Below, piece by piece: positions 1-8,689 of a stretch of 64,000 nt of DNA (position 1 is the stretch's first letter; the number at the start of each line of letters is the position of its first letter). The notes under the pieces are model-generated. The model was given only the letters and a program-made list of their open reading frames with translations, was not told the DNA's origin and did no database searches. The translations under genes and the position numbers were made by a program. The stretch covers positions 1 to 64,000 of the forward strand of contig ONKA01000003.1 in assembly GCA_900318265.1 (NCBI GenBank), read 5' to 3'. The stretch is from an uncultured Bacteroidales bacterium. GTDB taxonomy: Bacteria > Bacteroidota > Bacteroidia > Bacteroidales > F082.

Positions 1-1
1 C

Positions 2-1543
2 ATCCCCGCCGCCGAGATGGCCAAGGCCGAAGAACTGCACAACAACCTCATCGAGCACGCTGCCGAAGGCGAAGAGGCCCTGATGGAGAAGTTCTTCGAA
101 GAGATGACCCTGAGCGAGGAAGACATGGAACGCGGTATCCACCTGGGTATCGTCAACCGTGAGATGTTCCCCGTCATTTGCGGCGCTGCCAAGCGTGGCG
201 TGGGTGTCACCCGTCTGATGGATTTCCTCATCAACGCCTGCCCGTCGCCTGCCGACATGCCGGCCATCAAAGCCAACAACGGCCAAGAGTTCCACAACAG
301 CAACGACGACCCGACTGCCCTGTTCATCTTCAAGGTGACCACCGAGCAGAACCTCGGCGACGTGGCTTGGATGCGCGTCTACGGCGGCACCGTCGTGAAG
401 AGCCAAGACCTCATCAACCCGCGCACGGGCAACAAGGAGCGTATTTCACAGCTGCTCGTCTTCCGCGGCAAGAACCGTGAAGAAGTTGAGAAAGTCAACG
501 CTGGTGATATCATCTGCACCATCAAGCTGAAGGACGGCCGCATCGGCGACTCGCTGGTCGACGCCAAGGCTGCCGAAGCCACCTTCCCCGAGATCCCGTT
601 CCCGACCCCGATCTTCTCGATCGCCGTCAAGGCCGTCAACTCACAAGAAGACGAAAAGCTGGGCACCATCCTCAACGACATCCACAAGACCGACCCGACC
701 GTCATCGCTGGCATGTCGCGTGAGCTGCGCCAGAACATCCTGCAATGCCAGGGCGAATATCACTTCAACACCCTGAAGTGGTACTTCGACAACGTCTATA
801 AGATCGCCATCGAGACGGCTTCGCCGAAGATCCCGTATCGTGAGACCATCACCAAGAGCGCCAGCGCCAGCTACCGTCACAAGAAACAATCCGGTGGTAG
901 CGGTCAGTTCGGTGAGGTGCACATGCAACTGGCTCCTTACTTCGAGGGTTACACCGACCCGAGCGAACTGCAGGTGCGCGACAAGCAAGAGTACGAACTG
1001 CCTTGGGGCGGTAAGCTCATCTTCGCCAACTGCGTCGTCGGTGGTGCCATCGATGCCCGCTTCATGCCCGCCATCCTGAAGGGTGTCAACGAGCGCCTCG
1101 AGCAAGGCCCGCTGACGGGTTCCTACGCCCGCGACATCATCGTCTACATCTACGATGGTAAGATGCACCCGGTCGACTCCAACGAAATGGCCTTTAAGAT
1201 CGCCGGTCGTATGGCCTTCAGCGCCGCCTTTAAGAACGCTGGCCCGAAGATCATGGAACCCATCTACGACCTCGACGTGCGCATGCCTGCCGACCTCATG
1301 GGTGCTGTGATGACCGACCTGCAAGGCCGTCGCGCCATCGTTATGGGTATGGACAGCGACCACAACTACCAAACCATCCACGCCAAGGTTCCGTTGGCCG
1401 AGATGGACCGCTATTCCACCTCACTGAGCTCGCTGACCTCGGGCCGTGGCACCTTCACCATGAAGTATGCTGAATACCAGCAAGTGCCCACCGATGTGCA
1501 GAACCGCCTCCTCAAGGAGTACGAAGAGAGCCAGAAGGAAGAA
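2..1543 (+). CDS. Elongation factor G paralogue, 5' end outside window (domains II-V visible)
   Basis: The reading frame is open from the window edge, so the GTPase domain is mostly missing. What remains matches EF-G after the G domain: the motif RHKKQSGGSGQFGEVHM (domain IV entry), a domain IV/V region with DLQGRRAIVMGMDSD, and the usual ending SLTSGRGTFTMKYAEYQQVP then KEYEESQKEE. EF-G promotes ribosomal translocation. Bacteroidales often carry a second EF-G with a degenerate GTPase domain, and this could be either copy because the decisive P-loop lies outside. The usual EF-G end is near 1543, but no stop codon follows; the frame runs on into the next gene (see findings). Confidence 0.85.
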
Positions 1544-1562
1544 CGTGGCGGGGTTTTTTGTT

Positions 1563-1570
1563 TACCTTTG
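1563..1570 (+). promoter_or_regulatory. Bacteroidetes -7 promoter element (TACCTTTG)
   Basis: An exact TAnnTTTG word lies 27 bases before the ATG at 1598. It directly follows GGCGGGGTTTTTTG, which looks like the 3' arm and T-run of a terminator whose 5' arm is absent. Confidence 0.55.
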
Positions 1571-1597
1571 CCGCAAACTAAAATAATAACAACAACC

Positions 1598-2110
1598 ATG
1601 GACTTCGGAAAACTCTTCTCAAAAGTGGTGAAAACCGTCAAGGACAGCATCGAAGCCGACCAGAGACAAACCACTACGGCGCAGCCCAAACCTACGCCAC
1701 AACCTGCTGCTACCCCACACTACGAGGAAAAGGAAAGAACCGACACGGAATGGGTGACCTTCTTCAGAGACATTCTCACATCGGAATTCCCGGAGTATAG
1801 CCTCAAGGAAAACGTGGCCGTGACCAACGTGGTTGGCTTTGCCACCGATGAGTTCAAGCTCTACAAGAGCCGTCCCCAACAAGCCTATAAGGCCGAATGG
1901 GGCCAACCTTACACTTTCGTGCTCGAACAAGCCGGCACCCCACAAGGCGTGGTGATGCTCGGCAAAGGCCATAGCCACGACAGCAACGTGAAGTACCTCA
2001 TCTCCAGGATGTACGCCAAGAAACTGGGCATCCCTTACATCAACTTCTATACGCAGATGCCCAACGAACGCGACTACGTCATCGGCCGCATCCGCAAGTT
2101 CTTGAACTAA
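1598..2110 (+). CDS. Hypothetical protein, in frame with the upstream EF-G
   Basis: A 170-residue protein starts at an ATG preceded by its own promoter word TACCTTTG. After a short N-terminal helix there is a Pro/Gln/Thr-rich linker (about residues 25-45). A compact domain follows with the words VTNVVGFATDEFKLY and GHSHDSNVKYLISRMYAKKLGIP, ending in RIRKFLN. I do not recognise the family; the C-terminal half reads like a small alpha/beta domain. The frame is open back into the EF-G gene with no stop between, so a 697-residue fusion is formally possible. The promoter between them favours two genes and a lost stop or an assembly fault. Confidence 0.6.
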   Translation: MDFGKLFSKVVKTVKDSIEADQRQTTTAQPKPTPQPAATPHYEEKERTDTEWVTFFRDILTSEFPEYSLKENVAVTNVVGFATDEFKLYKSRPQQAYKAEWGQPYTFVLEQAGTPQGVVMLGKGHSHDSNVKYLISRMYAKKLGIPYINFYTQMPNERDYVIGRIRKFLN

Positions 2111-2115
2111 AAAAC

Positions 2116-2261
2116 AAAGAAAAAGGGGAGGCAGCACCGCTGCGCCTGCCGAAGGAGGCAGCACCGTCGACAACGTTTCATCGGCTTTGCAGGCAGCCCG
2201 ACGAATGTACCCTCTCGTGATCCGCAAGTTTGCGGATTCAAAATCTTTCCCCTTTTTCTTT
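2116..2261. repeat. Inverted repeat pair with internal direct repeat and hairpin
   Basis: AAAGAAAAAGGGG at 2116-2128 is repeated as its exact reverse complement at 2249-2261. Inside lie a 13-base direct repeat GGAGGCAGCACCG (2127-2139 and 2154-2166) and a hairpin ATCCGCAA-GT-TTGCGGAT (2220-2237). The unit sits between the stop of the preceding gene and the reverse transcriptase start. It could be a terminator structure or a small mobile repeat. Confidence 0.5.
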
Positions 2262-2289
2262 TTCATTAATCTCAACATCTATCTTTAGT

Positions 2290-3606
2290 ATGTCTTTGAC
2301 GCGGGACACGGGTCTTCGGGACACGGGACAAAAGGTCCCTGAGCCTGCGGTCCCTGAGGACCATCGAAGGGTCGAAGGGCCGTCTCTTGTCTCGCAGTCT
2401 CGCGTCCCCATCTTATCTCAACTGACCCTTCAAGAAACCTGGGAAGAGTTTCTCGCCTATCGATTGCTGAAAGGCCGCTTCAACTGGCATGAGTTCGACG
2501 AAGCCGATGCATTTGTGGAAAGGGAAGACTATCTCCCCTTGGCCAAAAAGATTGCCGAAGGCGAAGGAATGGGGCTCCCGACCAAGAAACTGGTCAACAA
2601 GATGGGCTCGGGCAAGAAACGCGTGGTCTACAGCTTCGCACCCGATGAGATGCTCATCCTCAAACTCATTGCCTTCCTGCTCTATAAATACGACAACCAG
2701 TTTGCACCCAACTGCTATGCCTTCCGTCGCGGCCTGAAAGCCTCCGATGCCGTCTTCAAGATCAACAAGGCCATCCGCAATCAAAAGATGTGGGCCTACA
2801 AACTCGACATCCACGACTATTTCAACTCCATCGACATCGACATTTTGCTGCCCATGTTGAAAGAACTGCTTGCCGATGACCAACCCTTGTACCATTTCTT
2901 CGAGAAACTGCTGACTACCAACCTTGCCATCAGCAACGGTCAAGTCATCGAGGAAAAACACGGCGTCATGGCCGGCACGCCCACTGCTCCTTTCCTGGCC
3001 GATGTCTACCTGAAGGAAGTCGACCGCTATTATTATAATAAAGGTGTGGTCTACGCCCGCTATTCCGACGACATCATCATGTTTGCGCCTGACTATGACA
3101 CTCTTCAACAATACAAAGACCAGATGTGCCATTTTTTGGCACAGTATCATCTGGAAGTCAATCCCGACAAGGAGAAGATTTACTCGCCTGATGAAGCCTA
3201 CGAGTTTCTAGGCTTCAAATGCCATGGTCACGACATCGACATCTCGGAAGCCACCAAAAAGAAGATGAAAGGTAAGATCTCGCGCAAGGCGCGGTCATTG
3301 TTGCGTTGGAGTCATAAGAACCACATCGAGCCTGAGAAAGCCATGAAAGGCCTCATCAACTATTTCAACCGCAAGTTCTTTGAGAGCGACGACCCCGAAA
3401 CGCTCACCTGGTCGCGATGGTTCTTCCCCGTCATCAACCAAACGGAAGGCTTGAAGGAAATAGACCATTATCTGCAACAGTACATTCGTTTTCTGAGTAC
3501 GGGAAAACACAATAAGACCAACTACAGAGTTGATTATGAGCAACTCAAGGCACAAGGGTATCGCAGCCTGGTTAATGAATACTATAAAAGCTCAACAAAA
3601 GAATAA
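2290..3606 (+). CDS. Stand-alone reverse transcriptase
   Basis: An RNA-directed DNA polymerase of 438 residues. RT motifs appear in order: KLDIHDYFNSID with catalytic Asp near 173, a motif-4-like KHGVMAGTPTAPFLADVYL near 223, the catalytic YSDD at 258-261, and EFLGFK near 305. The thumb is short. There is no intron maturase or HNH domain and no Cas1, so this is not a typical group II intron protein. YSDD in place of YADD and the altered motif 4 make a DGR or classical retron assignment insecure. The first 35 residues include a palindromic repeat translated as VPEPAVPEDHRRVEGPS. A start at 2230 would add 20 residues; 2290 follows a promoter-like TATCTTTA and is preferred weakly. Short palindromes lie just downstream. 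Confidence 0.85.
   Translation: MSLTRDTGLRDTGQKVPEPAVPEDHRRVEGPSLVSQSRVPILSQLTLQETWEEFLAYRLLKGRFNWHEFDEADAFVEREDYLPLAKKIAEGEGMGLPTKKLVNKMGSGKKRVVYSFAPDEMLILKLIAFLLYKYDNQFAPNCYAFRRGLKASDAVFKINKAIRNQKMWAYKLDIHDYFNSIDIDILLPMLKELLADDQPLYHFFEKLLTTNLAISNGQVIEEKHGVMAGTPTAPFLADVYLKEVDRYYYNKGVVYARYSDDIIMFAPDYDTLQQYKDQMCHFLAQYHLEVNPDKEKIYSPDEAYEFLGFKCHGHDIDISEATKKKMKGKISRKARSLLRWSHKNHIEPEKAMKGLINYFNRKFFESDDPETLTWSRWFFPVINQTEGLKEIDHYLQQYIRFLSTGKHNKTNYRVDYEQLKAQGYRSLVNEYYKSSTKE
2334..2381 (+). repeat. Palindromic repeat copy inside the reverse transcriptase gene
   Basis: A 48-base copy of the dispersed repeat in the GGTCCCTGAGCC...CGAAGGGCC orientation. It is 46/48 identical to the copy at 9050-9097, is translated in the same frame there, and encodes the same VPEPAVPE..RRVEGPS peptide. 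Confidence 0.85.
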
Positions 3607-3672
3607 ATGCAGCTGGTTTATTGGCAGCATTAATTGTTAGCAACAGAATTTTGTAAGATTTTCAAGTTTCGC

Positions 3673-3823
3673 ACATCCCTACGGGATGTAAAAGGTTGAT
3701 GTTGTTTTGTTTTACCGATAGTTAATCCCTACGGGATTAGTCAGACACTGTGACAGGGCATCCCATCGGGATGCGCGTTCGGTAAAAACAAAACACAGGG
3801 ACAACAGCATCCCATCGGGATGC
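3673..3823. repeat. Cluster of four short palindromes within an inverted repeat
   Basis: Four near-identical palindromes occur: ACATCCCTACGGGATGT (3673-3689), AATCCCTACGGGATT (3724-3738) and GCATCCCATCGGGATGC (3758-3774 and 3807-3823). The outer pair is joined by longer arms, TGTTTTGTTTTACCGA near 3703 and TCGGTAAAAACAAAACA near 3778. The block fills the gap between the converging reverse transcriptase and lutB genes. It could act as a bidirectional terminator, a REP-type element or a structured RNA. Confidence 0.75.
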
Positions 3824-3864
3824 ACCATAACTAGCAAAACTTGAATAAGATTTGCTTCAAAAAA

Positions 3865-5229
3865 CTAAAGATTCCGTTCCCTCCACTGTTGGCTGAACGA
3901 CTTGGCTGCAAACTCGGGCATGGGTCTTTCTTCACCCCAAAGCGGTCCCAACAAGCGCTTCATCTCCAACTTCTTGAAAAACAGCGGGCCGTCCATCTTT
4001 TTGCGTGTTTTGCAATGCCAAATCATGGCTTTCACTAAGGATTCGTATCTTGCACTGCCCGTCTTTTCCATGATGGCCAAATGACGGTTTTCGATAATCA
4101 AGTCGTCCAACGGAATCTTCACGGGACAGATATCGACACACTTGCCACACAAGGAACAGGCGGAATTGAGGTAATTGTAGTCCTCCAAACCCTCCATCAG
4201 AGGAGCCATCACAGTGCCCACCGGACCGATATGTTTTGTGCCGTAGGAAAAACCGCCAATGTTCTTATACACCGGACAAATGCTGATGCATGCCCCACAG
4301 TGGATGCACGACATCACCTTGCGCTGGGTTTCATGCGCCAGCAACTGCGAGCGGTTGTTGTCCAAAAGGATGACATACATCTGTTCGGGTCCATTGCCTG
4401 TGGTGGAGGGACCAAAAGTGATGCTGTTGCAAGCCGCCATGCTCTGTCCATTGGAATGCAACGACAGCAAAGGCAACAACACACTCAAGTCGTCCATGTT
4501 CGGAATCACCTTGGCGATGCCTGCCACCACGATATGGATTTTTGCCAATGAGGTGGATTTCAGAATGTTGCCTTCGTTTTCGGTGAGCACCACACCACCT
4601 GTATCGGAAAGCAGGAAGTTGGCTCCCGTGACGCAAATCGACACATCCTGGGTCTCAACACCTACCTCGTGCCTCACAAAGTTGACCATCTGTTTGACCG
4701 AGCTGTCGGGCTTCAACTTGAAATTCGAAGTCAAGATGGCGTTGTTCTCTTCTTTTGAAAGATGAATGGAAGGCGAAAGCGGATGATAGGATTTTTGCTG
4801 GCCTTTCTGAAGCACGAATCGTCCCACTTCTGTCTCCACCACACGGATGTTTTTGCGCTCCAAGAAGCCATTCAATTCGATCTCATCAAGCACAGTGGAG
4901 TTGGAACGCATGATGGCATTGGCTTTTTCCTTGCGGATGAGGTCGAAAATCATGGTCAAGGCATCGTCGGCATTGCGCGCCCAAAGCACTTTGCCACCGT
5001 TTTCAGCGAAGTGGGTCTCAAAGTCAACCAACAACTTCTCTGTATTCAACAATGACTTGTTGCGCAGGGTATAGGCACGCTGTTTCTCCAGTTCGAGGTT
5101 GCGGTAGTTTTCCTTGCCTTTGACAAAGTTGTTCTCAAAACAACCCGTGCTGTAGTTGATCTTCTGCCAATGCTCCTCATCGAAAGCCAGAGCCGACCTC
5201 TCCTTGAATATGGTTTGGGGTTCACTCAT
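3865..5229 (-). CDS. lutB: LutB-family iron-sulfur protein (lactate utilisation)
   Basis: LutB/LldF-type subunit of the L-lactate oxidation complex, which passes electrons through Fe-S clusters in the cytoplasm. The N-terminal LUD region has FLLSDTGGVVLTENEGN. Two ferredoxin-like four-cysteine motifs follow, CIHCGACISICP and CSLCGKCVDICP. The chosen ATG at 5229 overlaps the rpiB stop as ATGAGTGA; in-frame ATGs at 5235 and 5247 are possible. It is translationally coupled to rpiB. LutA and LutC, the usual partners, are not in this window, since the next gene downstream is the converging reverse transcriptase. Family assignment is firm; lactate as substrate is inferred. Confidence 0.9.
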   Translation of the reverse strand: MSEPQTIFKERSALAFDEEHWQKINYSTGCFENNFVKGKENYRNLELEKQRAYTLRNKSLLNTEKLLVDFETHFAENGGKVLWARNADDALTMIFDLIRKEKANAIMRSNSTVLDEIELNGFLERKNIRVVETEVGRFVLQKGQQKSYHPLSPSIHLSKEENNAILTSNFKLKPDSSVKQMVNFVRHEVGVETQDVSICVTGANFLLSDTGGVVLTENEGNILKSTSLAKIHIVVAGIAKVIPNMDDLSVLLPLLSLHSNGQSMAACNSITFGPSTTGNGPEQMYVILLDNNRSQLLAHETQRKVMSCIHCGACISICPVYKNIGGFSYGTKHIGPVGTVMAPLMEGLEDYNYLNSACSLCGKCVDICPVKIPLDDLIIENRHLAIMEKTGSARYESLVKAMIWHCKTRKKMDGPLFFKKLEMKRLLGPLWGEERPMPEFAAKSFSQQWRERNL

Positions 5230-5680
5230 TTTCATGTTGTTCTTCAACGGGTTCTATCTTTTCAACTCTTCTCGTGTGGCGACCGCCTTCAAAGCCGGTG
5301 TTCAGGAATGCCTGCACCATCTCCCAAGCCAATTCATTGGGGATGAAACGACCTGGAAGGGCAAGGATATTGGCATCGTTGTGCTGACGGGCCAGCTTGG
5401 CCAGTTCCACATTCCAGCACAAGGCAGCGCGCACATGGTGATGGTGGTTGGCCGTCATCTGCGCACCGTTGCCGCTACCGCAAAGGATGATGCCCAGCGG
5501 ATATTTACCATGCTCGATGGCCGATGCCAAAGGATGGATCATGTCGGGATAGTCGACACTCTCGCTGCTGTGGGTACCGTAATCCTTCACCTCGTATCCG
5601 GCTTCCTTCAGTTTTTCAATCAAAAATTGCTTCATCTCGAAGCCGCCATGGTCGCTCGCTATGGGTATGATGTGTTCCAT
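5222..5680 (-). CDS. rpiB: Ribose-5-phosphate isomerase B
   Basis: Interconverts ribose 5-phosphate and ribulose 5-phosphate in the pentose phosphate pathway. The 152-residue protein starts MEHIIPIASDHGGFEMK, with the substrate loop SDHGG, and has the LacAB/RpiB signature GIILCGSGNGAQMTANHH carrying the family cysteine. A longer frame to 5725 exists, but the promoter word at 5707-5714 lies inside it, so the ATG at 5680 is preferred. It is the first gene of a two-gene operon with lutB. Confidence 0.92.
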   Translation of the reverse strand: MEHIIPIASDHGGFEMKQFLIEKLKEAGYEVKDYGTHSSESVDYPDMIHPLASAIEHGKYPLGIILCGSGNGAQMTANHHHHVRAALCWNVELAKLARQHNDANILALPGRFIPNELAWEMVQAFLNTGFEGGRHTRRVEKIEPVEEQHENE

Positions 5681-5706
5681 TTTTATGCTGTTGATAATTT
5701 GATTCG

Positions 5707-5714
5707 CAAAATTA
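5707..5714 (-). promoter_or_regulatory. -7 promoter element for rpiB-lutB (TAATTTTG)
   Basis: The reverse strand reads TAATTTTG, an exact TAnnTTTG match, 26 bases upstream of the rpiB ATG. Confidence 0.65.
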
Positions 5715-5725
5715 CATATTTTCAT

Positions 5726-6270
5726 TGTTCGCCACCGCTATATCACACTATTTCTGAAAGACTTACCCGCTTTAAAATTGTCAACGGTTTTTGTTTAATC
5801 AATTGATTGTCAGTATTATATTGAGTTATCAACAGGTTTTTTGTTGATAACTTTTTCATTCAGGTGGATAAAAATGACGGGCTGTTGATTCCACATTTTT
5901 TCAACCCAAATTCAGGCAAAAATGAACATATTTTCAAAAAAACTGACCTCATTTTATCCGTTTTTTCGGTTTTCACCGAATAGCCGAAAAGGTATTGATA
6001 AGACTGAAAAAGAAACTTTTGTCATTTTCATGGGGTCGTATCTCAAACTGAAAAACATTAATGCAAGATTTTTATTGAAAAGTTATCAACCAATTCACAG
6101 GCTTATTAACAGCAGTACCATTTTTTAAATTAATTCAAAAAATTAAAAATATGAATTTATTAATGATGTTTTGGGTGTTGATAACAGTGGACGTTTTTTT
6201 CGGCGAATTAAAACAGGTGTGCCATTAATCCGACAAAAATGTCTAATTTTGACCCGTTTTTAAAGCGATA
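5726..6270. other. AT-rich intergenic region with DnaA-box-like words; possible replication origin
   Basis: No convincing gene lies between the divergent rpiB and the MORN-like gene. TTATCAACA occurs at 5826-5834 and, inverted, at 5842-5850 and 6176-6184. Near matches are TTATCCACC (inverted, about 5863-5871), TTATCAACC (6083-6091) and TTATTAACA (about 6103). The first pair forms a 10-bp hairpin. A very AT-rich tract follows at 6121-6170. This resembles a small oriC (DnaA boxes plus an unwinding element), but the words differ from the classical TTATCCACA, and AT-rich spacers give chance matches. Confidence 0.35.
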
Positions 6271-7785
6271 ATGAAAGGCAAGAAGACCATATTATTGTTT
6301 TTGGCGATAGGTTTGCTATTCAGTTTAAAGGCTTTCTCACAGACTGAATATCAGACATATAGTTATCCAAATGGTCAGATATCGAGCGAAGGAACCTTGC
6401 GTGATGGCCGTCCGGATGGACTTTGGAAGACGTATTATGAGAGCGGTCAGCTGAAATCGGTGGGCAAGCGTAAGGATTTCCTCTTGGACAGCACATGGGT
6501 GTTCTTCTCCGAGGCGGGCGACACCACTTTGATGGTCAACTACAAGAAAGATCTGAAAAACGGGCCGCGCTTTACCTACGGTAAAGACGACATCTTGGAA
6601 GAGCCTTTTGTGAATGACGTCAAACAAGGTGAAGGAAAACGTTATGATCGAAAACGTCATCTCCTCCAAACCATCACATTCAAGAATGGCTTGGAAGAAG
6701 GCATCTCGCCAGTTTTCGACACCACTGGATTGTTGCGCGAGATCATCACCTATCGCAAAGGTTTCATCATGACCCGTGAGGCCTTGAACCGTTACGACCG
6801 CGAAGGAAAGAAACACGGCTATTGGAAGACGTTCTACGACGATTGGAGCATCCATACCGAGTGCTACTATAAACATGGATTGCGCGATGGATTCTACAAG
6901 GAATACGACGAAAAAGGCAACTTGAAGAAAATCACCAAGTTTGTGAACGATGTGGAACAATTGCTCCAATCCGACCAAAAGCCACTCATTGTGCAACATG
7001 AGTATTATCCCAGCGGCAAAGTGAAAAGGGAGGCTTCGTTCCGCGATGGCAAACGCGAAGGTGTTTGGCGCGAGTTTGACGAAGAAGGCAATGTGATCAA
7101 TTCGCAGACCTATAAGAAAGGCGCTTTGGTGGGTGAAGGCATCGTGGGCACCGATGGCAAGCGTCGTGGCGAATACAAGGAATTATATCCTGACAGCACC
7201 TTGCGCGCCGAAGGACTTTTCGTTGATGGCCTGCGTTCTGGAAAATGGAAGTTCTACTACCATAATGGCAAGCTCCAAGAAGAAGGCAACTACACCGAAG
7301 GCGACCCCGACGGAGCCTGGACTTGGTATCACGACAACGGACAGAAACAGATCGAAGAACAGTTCTATAAGGGTCAACCCAACGGACCTTATAAGGAATA
7401 CGACGCCAAAGGCAACCTCATCGTTTCAGGTACCTATTTCGATGGCATGAAAAACGGCAAATGGACCGAGCAGATCGGCGACATGCGCACCCAAGGCGAG
7501 TATCGCAACGACAAGCAGGTGGGTGAGTGGGTTTCGTATTACGACAACGACAATATGGCCTTCAAAGGTTCGTTCAATGCAGGCTATCCGGATGGTGAGC
7601 ATTTCTTCTATTACGAAAACGGCAAGTTGCGCGAAATACAGAGTTATAAAATCGGCGTGAAACATGGCGATTGGAAGAAATACCTCGACACGGGTCAGCT
7701 CTATTTCACCATCACCTACGACCAAGGCAAGGAAGTGAAATACGATGGCGAAGCCTTGGATGACAACGAAATCATCAAAGAATGA
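6271..7785 (+). CDS. Secreted YwqK/MORN-like repeat protein
   Basis: A 504-residue protein with a signal peptide (MKGKKTILLFLAIGLLFSLKAFSQ). At least ten imperfect repeats of about 23 residues follow the pattern YPNGQ-x-G-x-DG-W-x-YY-x-G. These are the repeats of the YwqK antitoxin-like and MORN-like families, which form elongated beta structures. No catalytic motif is seen. Despite the family label, no toxin gene is adjacent, so a toxin-antitoxin role is not supported. It overlaps the LD-carboxypeptidase start by four bases (ATGA), which suggests co-translation and a possible cell-envelope job. Confidence 0.8.
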   Translation: MKGKKTILLFLAIGLLFSLKAFSQTEYQTYSYPNGQISSEGTLRDGRPDGLWKTYYESGQLKSVGKRKDFLLDSTWVFFSEAGDTTLMVNYKKDLKNGPRFTYGKDDILEEPFVNDVKQGEGKRYDRKRHLLQTITFKNGLEEGISPVFDTTGLLREIITYRKGFIMTREALNRYDREGKKHGYWKTFYDDWSIHTECYYKHGLRDGFYKEYDEKGNLKKITKFVNDVEQLLQSDQKPLIVQHEYYPSGKVKREASFRDGKREGVWREFDEEGNVINSQTYKKGALVGEGIVGTDGKRRGEYKELYPDSTLRAEGLFVDGLRSGKWKFYYHNGKLQEEGNYTEGDPDGAWTWYHDNGQKQIEEQFYKGQPNGPYKEYDAKGNLIVSGTYFDGMKNGKWTEQIGDMRTQGEYRNDKQVGEWVSYYDNDNMAFKGSFNAGYPDGEHFFYYENGKLREIQSYKIGVKHGDWKKYLDTGQLYFTITYDQGKEVKYDGEALDDNEIIKE

Positions 7786-8678
7786 ATAAGATACCTTATC
7801 TACATCAAGGATCCAAAGTGGCCATCGCCGCTCCGGCGCGCAAGATGAGCCGCGAACAGATGCAACCTGCTATCCAGTGGTTGGAAGAGAAAGGGTTTGA
7901 ACCCGTTTACGATGACCGACTTTTCGCCGAACATCATATCTTTGCCGGTGACGACGATTTTCGCGCCGCTGTACTTCAGGAATATCTTGACGATGAGAAC
8001 ATTGAAGCCATTTGGCTGTCGAAAGGCGGCTATGGCAGCATCCGTGTCATCGACAAGTTGGACTTCACAAAGTTTATGCAGCAGCCCAAATGGATCATTG
8101 GTTTCAGCGACACCACCGTATTTCATGGCAAATTGAGTCGCCTGGGATGTTCGAGTCTCCATGCCTGCATGCCGTTTTGCTTCGACCAAAAGACCCTCGA
8201 AGCCAAGCAGTCCTTGTTTGATGTCCTGACAGGTAAGCCTTTGCAGTATGAATTTCCAGCGCATCCATTGAACCGTCTGGGCGAGATGGAAGGCGAGATA
8301 GTGGGGGGTAACCTATCCGTTTTGTATGGCATGATTGGCTCCAATTCATTTCCTGAAACAGACGGCAAGATCCTGTTTATTGAGGATGTGGATGAATACA
8401 TCTATCACATTGACAGAATGATGCACGGCTTGAAGCGAGCTGGAAAACTTGAACATCTGAAAGGACTCGTTGTTGGCGGTCTGACCAAGATACACGATAA
8501 CGAAGAACCCTTCGGGATGTCGGTGGAGGAAGTGATTGCCGAAGCCGTTTCGGGCCACGACTATCCTGTGTGTTTCGGCTTTCCGGCAGGGCATTTCAAC
8601 AACAACTGCGCGTTGGTTTTAGGTAAGGATATCAGTGTTGAAGTAACAGAAAAGAAAACGATTACAAAGCAGTTTTAA
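7782..8678 (+). CDS. LD-carboxypeptidase (peptidase family S66)
   Basis: A 298-residue S66 serine peptidase of the LdcA/MccF fold. Family members trim the terminal D-Ala from murein tetrapeptides during cell-wall recycling; some cleave peptide antibiotics. The nucleophile lies in WIIGFSDTT (Ser109), the acid region in ILFIEDVDEYIYHIDRM, and the catalytic His in CFGFPAGH near the C terminus. There is no signal peptide, so it is cytoplasmic as expected for LdcA. Start is set by the ATGA overlap with the preceding repeat-protein gene. Confidence 0.9.
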   Translation: MNKIPYLHQGSKVAIAAPARKMSREQMQPAIQWLEEKGFEPVYDDRLFAEHHIFAGDDDFRAAVLQEYLDDENIEAIWLSKGGYGSIRVIDKLDFTKFMQQPKWIIGFSDTTVFHGKLSRLGCSSLHACMPFCFDQKTLEAKQSLFDVLTGKPLQYEFPAHPLNRLGEMEGEIVGGNLSVLYGMIGSNSFPETDGKILFIEDVDEYIYHIDRMMHGLKRAGKLEHLKGLVVGGLTKIHDNEEPFGMSVEEVIAEAVSGHDYPVCFGFPAGHFNNNCALVLGKDISVEVTEKKTITKQF

Positions 8679-8689
8679 TAAAAATATCG

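Noticed and set aside
641-1381. Long minus-strand open frame opposite EF-G
   Set aside because: A shadow of the EF-G codons; rich in H, V and D with no family words.
2290-3606. Group II intron or retron reading of the reverse transcriptase
   Set aside because: No maturase, HNH or intron RNA domains seen, and no matching upstream msr/msd.
3673-3823. Possible CRISPR array or retron RNA
   Set aside because: Four palindromes with unequal spacing and variant cores, no regular repeat-spacer pattern; no array anywhere in the window.
5922-6128. A 68-codon frame in the rpiB gap
   Set aside because: AT-rich spacer with no ribosome site or motifs.
6271-7785. Toxin-antitoxin role for the YwqK-like protein
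   Set aside because: It is exported and no toxin gene lies beside it.
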